DNA from: Clostridium mobile
Lineage (GTDB): Bacteria > Bacillota > Clostridia > Clostridiales > Clostridiaceae
Direction of reading: 5' to 3'
DNA length: 64,000 nucleotides
Assembly (NCBI RefSeq): GCF_018918285.1
Contig: NZ_JAHLQF010000001.1
Span: forward strand, 945,284 to 1,009,283
Position numbers and translations under genes: made by a program. The notes beneath the pieces were generated by a model, which saw nothing but the letters and a program-made list of their open reading frames with translations, was not told the origin of the DNA and did not search any database. Below, piece by piece: positions 1 through 7,960 of this stretch (its first letter is position 1; every line of letters begins with the position of its first letter).

Positions 1-1369
1 TTTCTTCCACTGTACTTCTTATCATGGAAGCTATCTCTAAAGGATCTTCTTTTAATATTAAATATCCCTTTTCGTCACATTTCTTTCCTAGTTCTAAAAA
101 GTATGAATTAATTTTATCCAGTTTTTTATATAATTTTTTCCCAACTTCATTGGTAATCTTTTTCCCTTTAAGAAAATCCTCTTTATTCAATGAGGCAGAA
201 AACATATCTCTCCCTCTATCTACTAAGTTATGTGCTTCATCGATTAAAAATATAAAATCTTCTTTCTTACTATCAAAAAATCTTTTTAAATATACCCTAG
301 GATCAAATACATAATTATAATCACATATAATCATATCTGCCCATAAAGACACATCTAAAGAAAACTCAAAAGGGCAAACCTTATGCTTTTCAGCATAAAG
401 TTGGATGTTTTCTCTATCTATTAAATCTTCATTTTCTAATATATCTAATATGGCCTCATTTACTCTATCATAATGACCTCTAGCATATTCACACTGCTCC
501 CCATTACATATAGTTTTTTCTTTAAAACAAATTTTATCTTTGGCTGTAATAGCTAAGGTTTTTAGAGATAATCCTTTTTCATTCATTAATTTAATACCTT
601 CTAAGGCTACAGAAGAAGTTATATTTTTAGCTGTTAAATAAAACATCTTATGCACCAACCCTTCCCCCATAGCTTTTATGGTAGGAAATATTGTGGATAT
701 GGTTTTACCCACGCCTGTGGGTGCCTGAAGAAAAATATTTCTTTTATTTTGTATAGTTCTATATACTGCTACTGCTAACTCCCTTTGACCCTTTCTATAC
801 TCAGTAAAGGGAAAAGATAAGGCTTTTATGCTAGAATCTCTCAATTCACGCCATTCTTTTTCAAATTGAATCCATACATAGTACTTATCCAACAAATCAT
901 AGAGAAATTCTTCCAACTCTATTAAGGAGTATTCTTCAATTATATTTTTTATCTCCTTTGTTTCTACATTACAATAGGTAAGTTGAACCTTTAAACTCTC
1001 TAGATTATTTTCCTTTCCATATATGTATGCATAACATTTTACTTGAGCCATATGAAGTGGATTGTAATTTTCTTCTATGCTTTCTAAATCTCTTGTAGTA
1101 CTCTTAATCTCATCGATTATTACTTCCCCATCCTCTTCAATAATGCCATCAGCCCTTCCTTCTACACTTATAATGGCATCTTTATAAGCGAAGATATATT
1201 TTAAAGAAACCTCCGCTCTATAGTTTTCCCCTTTATTCTTTTGTATTTTCTGGTGCACCCTAGTTCCTTCTAGAGCTCTACTATTTCCTATAAAAGTAGA
1301 ATCTATATCACCAGATCTCATTATAAATTCCACTAAATTTCTTACTGAAATCTTAAATTCTTTACTCAT
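1..1369 (-). CDS. DinG/XPD-like ATP-dependent DNA helicase with N-terminal PD-(D/E)XK-like domain (partial)
   Basis: Reading leftward from ATG 1369, about 456 codons are visible before the window edge cuts the C-terminal part. Residues 71-89 show a GxxD ... DEIK pattern with a later Gln, as expected for a Cas4/RecB-type PD-(D/E)XK nuclease fold. A Walker A motif (APTGVGKT, about 216-223) follows, then four cysteines (281, 288, 293, 332) placed like the 4Fe-4S ligands of XPD/DinG helicases, then a DEAH box (about 377-380). These are superfamily 2 helicases that unwind DNA 5'->3' in repair and recombination. The nuclease assignment rests on motif spacing only. An in-frame ATG at 1375 is an alternative start; the AAAGG sequence fits 1369 better. 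The helicase motifs V and VI lie outside the window. Confidence 0.85.
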   Translation of the reverse strand, partial: MSKEFKISVRNLVEFIMRSGDIDSTFIGNSRALEGTRVHQKIQKNKGENYRAEVSLKYIFAYKDAIISVEGRADGIIEEDGEVIIDEIKSTTRDLESIEENYNPLHMAQVKCYAYIYGKENNLESLKVQLTYCNVETKEIKNIIEEYSLIELEEFLYDLLDKYYVWIQFEKEWRELRDSSIKALSFPFTEYRKGQRELAVAVYRTIQNKRNIFLQAPTGVGKTISTIFPTIKAMGEGLVHKMFYLTAKNITSSVALEGIKLMNEKGLSLKTLAITAKDKICFKEKTICNGEQCEYARGHYDRVNEAILDILENEDLIDRENIQLYAEKHKVCPFEFSLDVSLWADMIICDYNYVFDPRVYLKRFFDSKKEDFIFLIDEAHNLVDRGRDMFSASLNKEDFLKGKKITNEVGKKLYKKLDKINSYFLELGKKCDEKGYLILKEDPLEIASMIRSTVEE

Positions 1370-1420
1370 AATCATCAGCCTTTTATCAAAATTAGTTCTA
1401 TTATATCATATCATCGGATA

Positions 1421-1456
1421 AAAAATATTCTCCCATCTATTGAGATGTGAGAATAT
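1421..1456 (-). terminator. Hairpin terminator overlapping the end of the HTH gene
   Basis: Inverted repeat 1425-1438 with 1443-1456 (14 bp, one mismatch) followed on the minus strand by a T run. The stop codon of the gene at 1437 lies inside the hairpin. Confidence 0.7.
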
Positions 1457-1868
1457 CTTTATAAGTATCTATATGTTTTACTGAAACCAACCATTTATCT
1501 ATGGCTTCCTTAGAAAACCTATAGTCAAGATCTATTACAACATAGGGTATTTTAGATTCTTTATCTTCTATTATTCTCCAAACCTTCTCTACTGGAATAT
1601 TTAAATATTGTGCCAATTCATAACTAGACATAACACCTTTAGCCCTCTTGTCCTTTGTTATGTATTCATCAACTTCTCTCTCCATTCCATTTAATGAATT
1701 ATTTATTTCACTTACATTATTTTGCGTATTCCTCATCTGCCAGCTTAAATCAGATAAACTATTTGCCATGTTATCTCTAAGGTTTAAGACTAAATTTATA
1801 GTATAGATGTTTAATACTATGGAAAACCCCAACAAACAATATATTATTTTTTCTTTCATGTCTTTCAT
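1437..1868 (-). CDS. Membrane-anchored coiled-coil protein with C-terminal excisionase-like HTH
   Basis: 143 aa if started at ATG 1868; a GTG at 1877 is possible but sits almost on top of the GGGG ribosome site. Residues about 8-27 form one hydrophobic transmembrane segment. An Asn/Gln/Ser/Leu-rich stretch of about 35 residues likely to coil follows, then a compact domain (about 79-135) containing SSYELAQYLNIPVEKVWRII and ending in FSKEAIDKWL, the pattern of MerR/excisionase-type 'helix_turn_helix' DNA-binding domains. That layout suggests a DNA- or protein-binding wHTH tethered to the cytoplasmic face of the membrane. I do not know a characterised homologue. The gene is monocistronic with its own terminator and lies 67 bases downstream of the helicase start, on the same strand. 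Confidence 0.7.
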   Translation of the reverse strand: MKDMKEKIIYCLLGFSIVLNIYTINLVLNLRDNMANSLSDLSWQMRNTQNNVSEINNSLNGMEREVDEYITKDKRAKGVMSSYELAQYLNIPVEKVWRIIEDKESKIPYVVIDLDYRFSKEAIDKWLVSVKHIDTYKDILTSQ

Positions 1869-2009
1869 ATTCCTCACATCCCCTTATATACCAATATATT
1901 ACATATAATTATACCATATAAAAATTATAATTACTTATTAATTTATACCTTGTAATACGATGTACTTTATGGTAATATTTAGATATAATAATGAAAAGGT
2001 GGTTTATGA

Positions 2010-2330
2010 TTGGATAAAGAAATTTTAAAAGGTAGCATTGACATACTCATACTATTATTAGTACAAAAGCAAGATACATATGGTTATGAAATTGCAAAAA
2101 ATATAAAAGAAAAGAGTAATGGATTATATATTATGGGAGAAGGTACTTTATATCCAGCGCTAAAAAGATTAGAAGAAAAAGAATTGATACAATCCTATTG
2201 GCAAAATTATACACCCTCTAATAAAAGAAAATACTACAAAATTACACCGAAGGGAAAGGAAACTTTGATGACAAAATTGTTAGAATGGGATAAAATCACA
2301 TCTTTAATAAAGATATTTAAGGAGGTATAG
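2010..2330 (+). CDS. PadR family transcriptional regulator
   Basis: 106 aa, the normal length for short PadR (PadR-s1) proteins. The winged helix is obvious: LILLLVQKQDTYGYEIAKNI (about 14-33), the GEGTLYPALKRLEEKELI recognition region, and the wing KRKYYKITPKGKE. The start is TTG 2010, seven bases after the AAAAGGTGG ribosome site; the nearby ATG at 2006 reads into a stop after three codons. PadR proteins repress transcription and often release DNA on binding hydrophobic ligands. Pairing with the HAAS-domain membrane protein seven bases downstream is a common arrangement in which PadR controls the membrane partner, so this is probably a two-gene envelope-stress or drug-response operon. Confidence 0.9.
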   Translation: MDKEILKGSIDILILLLVQKQDTYGYEIAKNIKEKSNGLYIMGEGTLYPALKRLEEKELIQSYWQNYTPSNKRKYYKITPKGKETLMTKLLEWDKITSLIKIFKEV

Positions 2331-2337
2331 ACACAAT

Positions 2338-3283
2338 ATGAATGATTTTGAAATCTTTATAAATAAAATACTTGAAAATAGTGGTATAAATGATCATGAT
2401 AAGGAGGAATTAAAATTTGAATTTTATGATCATCTAATGCTACTTAAAGAAGAATATATAGAAAAGGGATATTGCGAAAGAGAGGCTATATCTCGTTCAA
2501 TATCAGATTTTGGAATGCATGGTATAGCAGAAATAAAGGACTCTTTACCATCTAAAAATAAATATTCTTCTTTTTCAATCAGACATAAAGTTAAATGTCT
2601 TATTAATATGTTTTTTGTATATGTAATTTTTATTTATTTAGACTCATTACTATTTAGTAATACTCCAGCACCTATGGTATCTAATGGTATCTAATGGTAT
2701 CTCTATGATATTTATATATACATTATCATTCTTAGTTGTATTAACATCTTTTTTATACATTAACATGAAATTAAATAATATTGATAATATTGTAAAGAAC
2801 ATAATTATCTGTAATTCAATGTTTTTTATATTAGAAAAAATTTTCATCGTATTTTTCTCATTATTTGTATCATCTACTACAGGGAGAACTTTTGAAGCTT
2901 CTTGGTTATTTAAATCTTCATACGCTTTTAACGTTTCATACTTACTAAGCTTTATAATATTTACTATTATTTCAATAGTTGTGACCAAGTATACAAATAC
3001 AAAAATCTTTATGAATAAAAAAAATATATATGATTGGAATTTAGGAATGACGATTTTATTTTATATATCCATAATATTAACTATACTTTATTCATTAATT
3101 CCCAATCGTTTTTATTTATTAAGTAAAATATTAATTAACATTATAGGAACCGATATAACGAATGTATCAAAAAATATATTTTATCTAATCATAAATAATA
3201 ATGTATTCATTCCGAATATAGGTCTTCTGTTGATTGTTATTTTAGCCTTTAGATTTATAAAGCTAAAAAGACATGCAGTGTAA
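2338..3283 (+). pseudogene. HAAS-domain multi-pass membrane protein, frameshifted at a 10-bp tandem repeat
   Basis: Two overlapping reading frames (2338-2694, 118 aa, and 2684-3283, up to 199 aa) are halves of one gene. The first has an N-terminal HAAS-type domain (residues 1-75, with the typical 'DHDKEELKFEFYDHLMLLKEEYIEKG' style helices, quoted here only in part as DHLMLLKEEYIEKG) and one membrane segment. The second continues with about five more hydrophobic segments. The break falls in a 10-bp direct repeat at 2674-2702; deleting one copy joins the frames exactly through MVSNGISMIF. HAAS proteins are co-encoded with PadR regulators and several are membrane sensors. This could be a dead gene, a sequencing artefact, or a phase-variable gene, because one repeat unit shifts the frame by one base. 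Ribosome site GGAGG lies at 2322-2326, within the end of padR. Confidence 0.8.
2674..2702 (+). repeat. 10-bp tandem repeat causing a frameshift
   Basis: Unit ATGGTATCTA at 2674-2683 and 2684-2693, with a third, nearly complete copy (ATGGTATCT) at 2694-2702. The unit length is not a multiple of three, so copy-number change toggles the downstream reading frame of the HAAS gene. Two full-or-partial copies would be in frame; three are present. Confidence 0.95.
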
Positions 3284-3301
3284 TATTGCATGTCTTTTTT
3301 T
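3265..3301 (+). terminator. Rho-independent terminator after the HAAS gene
   Basis: AAAAAGACATGCA (3265-3277) pairs with TGCATGTCTTTTT (3287 onward) and runs into a T tract. The stop codon of the HAAS gene lies in the loop. Confidence 0.85.
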
Positions 3302-3327
3302 ATGTATAATATTTTATTCCTCATTCA

Positions 3328-3618
3328 TTATAATGCATCTTCCTCTTTCAATACCTTTGTATCTTTAGCTATATAAAAAATATTAACTAAAGCAATTGCT
3401 CCACAGCTAAAAAATAATACTCCACTCAAGCCCTTCATTGATAATATGTAATTTCTATGAAGGAAAATAAATATTATAATTAACATATTATAAATACTTT
3501 TCAATATTCTATAGTAGTGTTTTCTGCATCCATTGTTAAAGTATATATCTCCAACAAAGCACTCAAATGTAACTGTGATAATTAAGGCAAATAAGAGAAA
3601 TAAAAGTAAGTTTATCAC
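3328..3618 (-). CDS. Small multi-pass membrane protein of unknown function
   Basis: 96 aa from a GTG start at 3618 with ribosome site AAGGGGGAA about 8 bases upstream. Three hydrophobic segments (about 2-22, 42-60, 63-88) separated by short polar loops, the first loop carrying a Cys-Arg-Lys-His stretch, and a charged tail KDTKVLKEEDAL. No motif I recognise. It is convergent with the PadR/HAAS operon and ends 27 bases from that operon's terminator, so the hairpin may serve both. The strong ribosome site and clean topology argue that it is a real gene. Confidence 0.6.
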   Translation of the reverse strand: MINLLLFLLFALIITVTFECFVGDIYFNNGCRKHYYRILKSIYNMLIIIFIFLHRNYILSMKGLSGVLFFSCGAIALVNIFYIAKDTKVLKEEDAL

Positions 3619-4081
3619 AATATATTCCCCCTTGGTTAACTTTATAACTACATTATAAGAAATATTTCTTACTATAACCTTACTAAATTCTTAACATTTG
3701 CTTAAAAAATTAAAGCTAATCAGATTTGCATATTTTCTTGCATTTCTAGATATAAAATGAATCAATTCCTGATGCCCTAGTAATTAAGTTATATTTTCTT
3801 TTAAACTTTCCTTATTTCCACTATTAAATGCTAAGCTATTTATTCCTATGTTCTATTATTTTTCTTCATAGCTTCTAAAATATTTCCACAGAAATACTTT
3901 TTTATATGCGAAATTAAAAATATATAGGCGTTTTTAAATAAGTTTTTCCTATCTCCATATATACTAATGTATAAGTTATACTAAATATCAATAATGAATA
4001 TTATTAGATTTAAAAGGATTTTCATTATCAATTGATAAACAAATTCATCGAAAATATTTTTAAATTAATTTTTAATAAACG
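3619..4081. other. Intergenic region without recognisable genes
   Basis: About 460 bases of AT-rich sequence between the divergent small membrane protein and CDF genes. I see no convincing reading frame, RNA gene or repeat copy here; only the promoter at its right edge (4082-4110) stands out. Confidence 0.6.
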
Positions 4082-4110
4082 TTGTCAATTTCAAGTATTC
4101 AGCATATACT
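4082..4110 (+). promoter_or_regulatory. Sigma-A type promoter of the CDF exporter gene
   Basis: TTGTCA (4082-4087), 17-base spacer, TATACT (4105-4110). Transcription would start about 40 bases before ATG 4159. Confidence 0.6.
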
Positions 4111-4158
4111 GTAGTTATAGTTATTATGTCATATTATTATCAATTGAGAGGTGTTAGA

Positions 4159-5019
4159 ATGGATAATGTAAAAGTAGGAACCAGAGCTTCTTGGATTTCT
4201 ATAGGAATAAACCTAGTATTATCATTATTAAAATTAGCTGGAGCTATATTAGGTAAAAGTACAGCGATGCTTGCAGATACAGTTCATAGTTTAGCTGATA
4301 TAGTTACAACCTTAGTAGTTATTATAGGATTAAAAATATCAAATAAAGATGCAGATGAAAATCACCCTTATGGCCATGAGAAATTTGAATCTATATTTAC
4401 TAAGATTATTAGTTTATTGCTTATATTTACAGGGGTTTCAATAGGATATAAGGGAGTAGTAGACTCAATAAGAGGAAACCTAAGTTCACCTGGAAAAATA
4501 GCTTTAATTGCGGCAGCCACTTCTATAATCGTAAAGGAATGTTTATATTGGTATACTCTAATGATTGCTAGAAAAATCAAAAGTACATCTATGGAAGCAG
4601 ATGCATGGCACCATCGTTCTGATGCTATCTCATCTATAGCTACCTTCATAGGTATACTAGGCGCTCGCATGGGCTTTAAAATATTAGACCCTATAGCTGC
4701 CATATTAGTTTGTATCATCATTGTTAAAGTAGGAGTGGAATATTATCTAAAAGCTGTTAAAGAATTAGTAGATCATACCGCCAGCAACGATATAATAGAT
4801 AGAATAAAAGAGCTTAGCTCAGACATAGAAGGAGTTATTAAAGTAAATAGTTTAAAAACAAGAATATTTGGAAATAAAGTATACGCAGATGTGGGTATAT
4901 GTGTAGACAAGAATATCTCCATAGAGGAAGGACATAAAATCGCAGAAACAGTTCATACTACCATAGAAAATAATATAGAAAACATAAAGCATTGCTCCGT
5001 ATATATAATTCCTAACTAA
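4159..5019 (+). CDS. Cation diffusion facilitator (CDF) family metal exporter
   Basis: 286 aa, typical CDF length. ATG 4159 follows GAGAGGTG by six bases; an upstream in-frame ATG at 4126 has no ribosome site. Six transmembrane segments precede a cytoplasmic ferredoxin-like C-terminal domain (about 205-286). Metal-site signatures are present: LADTVHSLAD (TM2, about 38-47), HPYGHEKFES (about 69-78) and DAWHHRSDAISS (TM5, about 148-159). These proteins export Zn2+, Mn2+, Fe2+ or Cd2+ in exchange for protons. The DxxxD-like pairs in TM2/TM5 resemble the MntE/Mn-CDF side of the family rather than the HxxxD of Zn exporters (TM2 has H43/D47; TM5 has D148/H152), so I leave the metal open. Monocistronic with its own promoter and terminator. 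Confidence 0.9.
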   Translation: MDNVKVGTRASWISIGINLVLSLLKLAGAILGKSTAMLADTVHSLADIVTTLVVIIGLKISNKDADENHPYGHEKFESIFTKIISLLLIFTGVSIGYKGVVDSIRGNLSSPGKIALIAAATSIIVKECLYWYTLMIARKIKSTSMEADAWHHRSDAISSIATFIGILGARMGFKILDPIAAILVCIIIVKVGVEYYLKAVKELVDHTASNDIIDRIKELSSDIEGVIKVNSLKTRIFGNKVYADVGICVDKNISIEEGHKIAETVHTTIENNIENIKHCSVYIIPN

Positions 5020-5022
5020 TAG

Positions 5023-5053
5023 ATATAGAGTAGGTTTAAAACCTACTCTATAT
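5023..5053. terminator. Bidirectional terminator between convergent genes
   Basis: Perfect 15-bp inverted repeat (5023-5037 with 5039-5053) directly after the CDF stop. It also contains the stop codon of the convergent amidohydrolase (5043-5045). T tracts are weak on both sides. Confidence 0.7.
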
Positions 5054-6221
5054 TATTCAATATATAATCCAATGCAACCTGAGCATAACTAGCAGCCCCT
5101 AGAGGTAGTGCATCCTCATCTATATTAAAGAAATTAGAATGATGCGAGTAACAACATTTTTTCTCTTCATTTCTTCCTCCTAGGAACAATAATGCTCCTG
5201 GAATTCTTTCCGTATATTCCGAGAAATCCTCTGATCCCATAACTTTTTCTATAGGTATAAGATTTTCTTCGCCAATAACTTTAGCTAGAGACTTCTTCAC
5301 AAACTTTACAGTGTTTTCATCATTAATGGTTGGACTACATATATAATCATAGGTAAATTCATATTCACATCCATACGCTTCACAAGTACTCTTAATAATA
5401 TCTTCCATCCACTTTGGCAATGCTTCTCTACTCTCTTTTGTAAAAGCTCTATTCATACCCGTAATTTCAGCTCTTCCAGGAACTACATTAAATCTCTCCC
5501 CTGCATTAATAGTACCAACGTTTATCACTATAGGATTTCTTATATCATTTACTCTTGTAACAATTGTATGAAGCCCGTTTAAAACAGCCGTCATACAAGT
5601 AATAGCATCTACTCCCTGCCATGGTGATGATCCGTGACAAGATTTACCCTTTATAATAAGCTTCCATACATCTCCAGATGCCATCATAGGACCTGCCTGT
5701 ATGTTACCTTGACCCGCAACAATATCAGTCCATATATGCATACCAAAAATCATATCTACTTTAGGATTTTCTAGTACTCCACCTTCTATCATATTCTTAG
5801 CACCCTTAGCTACTTCTTCTGCTGGTTGGAATATAAACTTAATTGTCCCATTTATCTCTTCTTTCATTTCAGACAGCACCTTAGCAGCTCCTAATAGCAT
5901 TGCCGCATGAGCATCGTGTCCACAAGCATGCATCATTCCAGGTGTCTTTGAGCTATAAGGCAATCCCGTTTCTTCATTAACTGATAGAGCATCAATATCA
6001 GCTCTTAATGCAACTACCTTCCTCTCTCCCTTACCTTTTAAAACCCCTAATACCCCAGTCTCACAGGGACTATAAACTTCAATACCCATTTTTTCTAACT
6101 CTTCTCTTATTCTCTTAGAAGTTCTGAATTCACTAAGAGAAGCCTCTGGGTGCATGTGAAAATCCCTTCTTATATCAACCATCCAATCATAATATTTTTT
6201 AGCTAATTCTAATGTTTTCAT
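5043..6221 (-). CDS. M20 family amidohydrolase (N-acyl-amino-acid / hippurate hydrolase type)
   Basis: 392 aa from ATG 6221, six to seven bases after AAAGGGGGA; an upstream TTG at 6242 is less likely because it precedes that ribosome site. The family metal-binding and catalytic motifs are present: RADIDAL (about 78-84), MHACGHDAHAAML (about 98-110), FQPAEE (about 133-138), the dimerisation/His motif CHGSSPWQGVDA and the C-terminal GSEDFSEY. Such enzymes are cytoplasmic di-metal hydrolases that release free amino acids from N-acyl or N-aroyl conjugates. The membrane protein gene 75 bases upstream on the same strand probably forms an operon and may import the substrate. The exact substrate cannot be read from sequence. 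Confidence 0.9.
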   Translation of the reverse strand: MKTLELAKKYYDWMVDIRRDFHMHPEASLSEFRTSKRIREELEKMGIEVYSPCETGVLGVLKGKGERKVVALRADIDALSVNEETGLPYSSKTPGMMHACGHDAHAAMLLGAAKVLSEMKEEINGTIKFIFQPAEEVAKGAKNMIEGGVLENPKVDMIFGMHIWTDIVAGQGNIQAGPMMASGDVWKLIIKGKSCHGSSPWQGVDAITCMTAVLNGLHTIVTRVNDIRNPIVINVGTINAGERFNVVPGRAEITGMNRAFTKESREALPKWMEDIIKSTCEAYGCEYEFTYDYICSPTINDENTVKFVKKSLAKVIGEENLIPIEKVMGSEDFSEYTERIPGALLFLGGRNEEKKCCYSHHSNFFNIDEDALPLGAASYAQVALDYILNNIE

Positions 6222-6295
6222 AAATGAATCCCCCTTTATCAATATATCTTATTTCAATGTACAGTTATACATTACTAAAGCAAAAATTTTAAAAA

Positions 6296-7492
6296 TTAAA
6301 GCATCTTTACCATTATACCTGCCAAAACAACAGATGCTATAGTTACTGTTACAAAGCCTGCTATAAGCATTTTAGGCAATATTTCGTTTAGAATAAACTG
6401 TTTTTCTTCTTCAGTCTTTCCCTCAGCATTGGCAACCTCTTGAGATATAATAAAAGTCCCTGGGAAGCCGAATAAAGCTGTAATTCCTATGGCTAATGAC
6501 ATTTCCTTGCTTATACCTAAAAACTTTCCTAAAGGAATGCTGGCTAAAGCTATACCTATTGTTCCTAAAGTTAGACTTACCACTAATGGCCACAATAATT
6601 TACCTACCATTTCTGGAGTTGCATTTACTAAATTTGCAAATATAACTGTAAGTATGCTTCCCATAGCTATTCCAAAAGAATTTGATTTTGTGAGAATGTC
6701 CCCTTCTAAAAAACCTATTTCCTTCAAAACAACTCCCATAATCAAGCACATAACATACTGATTTACAACACCATTGGTTAATGCAGCTAATTTAAAACTC
6801 AAAAAAGTAGCTAATCCTAATTTTGCTAGCAATATAGAAGATGTTTGCAGTTCCTTTGGGAAATCAGGGAATATTTTATACTTAGATTTTTTCTCTTCCC
6901 TTTCCTTAGTTGAGGCTACTTCACTCTTTGATATATTAAGTTCTCCATATTCTCCACTTTTTAATTTACTTGAAATTCTTTTAGCCTCTTTTCTTAAACA
7001 TATAGAAGCAATTGGATATCCAAAAAATCCTTGCACAACAACTAAAAGAGTGGTAAATACCATAATAGTTTCGAGTCCCTTTGCTTTAGCTACTTCTCCC
7101 ATCATTATCCCAGCAACTACCCCACCAGCTATAGGAGGAGCTGCTGCCACAGAGTATTCCCTTCCAAGAATAGGAGTCCCTGCAACATAAACAAAAACCG
7201 CTATACCTGCAATTGCACCTACAGCAATAACTACTGTTTTCCACTGTTTCTTAAGTTCTTTAATACTCATAAGTGTCCCCATATGAGTTATTAAAATTGC
7301 TATAACTATGGATCCTAAGGGTAATAATATAGAATCATTGAAAATAGTCTTAGGTAGCCCCACCCAAAAACCAATCAACAATATAGTTGAAGATACAAAC
7401 ATAGTTGAACAAATAGCTTTAGTCTTGGAAGATATAAAATCTCCAACACCAAAAATGATAAATAATACCGTGAATGCTAATATTCCATCCAT
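6296..7492 (-). CDS. Multi-pass membrane protein, probable carboxylate/amino-acid-conjugate transporter
   Basis: 398 aa with about ten to eleven hydrophobic segments in two halves separated by a charged cytoplasmic loop (about 165-215, rich in Lys/Glu/Ser). The halves carry similar glycine-rich stretches, PPIAGGVVAGIMMGE (first) and GITALFGFPGTFIISQE (second), the kind of re-entrant loop pair seen in ion-coupled carboxylate carriers. I do not recognise a named family with certainty. It is transcribed just ahead of an M20 amidohydrolase, which suggests uptake of that enzyme's N-acyl substrate. ATG 7492 is preceded by AAAAGGGGGC. A citrate-type carrier gene lies 470 bases upstream on the same strand behind its own terminator. 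Confidence 0.6.
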   Translation of the reverse strand: MDGILAFTVLFIIFGVGDFISSKTKAICSTMFVSSTILLIGFWVGLPKTIFNDSILLPLGSIVIAILITHMGTLMSIKELKKQWKTVVIAVGAIAGIAVFVYVAGTPILGREYSVAAAPPIAGGVVAGIMMGEVAKAKGLETIMVFTTLLVVVQGFFGYPIASICLRKEAKRISSKLKSGEYGELNISKSEVASTKEREEKKSKYKIFPDFPKELQTSSILLAKLGLATFLSFKLAALTNGVVNQYVMCLIMGVVLKEIGFLEGDILTKSNSFGIAMGSILTVIFANLVNATPEMVGKLLWPLVVSLTLGTIGIALASIPLGKFLGISKEMSLAIGITALFGFPGTFIISQEVANAEGKTEEEKQFILNEILPKMLIAGFVTVTIASVVLAGIMVKML

Positions 7493-7875
7493 CTAAAAGC
7501 CCCCTTTTAATTTTTCCAAATAAAATTTATAAAAAGTCTCTATATACTATTTTAAAAAGCATATAGAGACATCTTATTTTTATTTTTTAATATTTGCCCA
7601 GCTAGGTTACTGTAGATGTTATCACAAAAAATCAAAATTAGTCAACCATTTGAGAGAAATATTTCAAAAATATTATGTTTTTATTTTTATGAAATATTTC
7701 TTGCATAATTCCCAATTTCCACTCATCTTCATCTACCTCTAGTTCCTTCAATATATAAAAATATAGAAAATATAGATCATTTAGCTTCTAATTGCTATCA
7801 CTTTAAAAATATTACTATTTTTCTAATATATTTAATTTAACCTGTTTAAAACAATTAAATATTAAGAACAAACAA
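7493..7875. other. Non-coding spacer with one hairpin
   Basis: AT-rich, no gene seen. An inverted repeat GTCTCTATAT (7537-7546) / ATATAGAGAC (7562-7571) sits just upstream of the membrane protein gene. Its arms resemble those of the terminator at 7876-7916 (both contain TCTCTATAT), so it may be an attenuator or a duplicated terminator. Confidence 0.5.
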
Positions 7876-7916
7876 AAATCTCTATATGTCTAAAGTCACG
7901 AGACATATAGAGATTT
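7876..7916 (-). terminator. Terminator of the CitS-type transporter gene
   Basis: Perfect 16-bp stem (7876-7891 with 7901-7916), 9-base loop, followed on the minus strand by TTTTTG. Located 45 bases after the stop codon at 7961. Confidence 0.85.
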
Positions 7917-7960
7917 AGTGTAATTTTTAATATTCTATAAGACTAATATTAATTTATATA

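Noticed and set aside
24-314. Plus-strand frame opposite the helicase gene
   Set aside because: The minus-strand translation is a continuous helicase with Walker A, Fe-S cysteines and DEAH box.
2006-2017. ATG 2006 as start of padR
   Set aside because: It reads only three codons to a stop; TTG 2010 is correctly spaced from the ribosome site and gives the full PadR fold.
4368-4721. Long reading frames antisense to the CDF, citS, nadE, rib and ATPase genes
   Set aside because: They mirror strong genes with clear motifs, lack good ribosome sites, and have composition expected of antisense frames.
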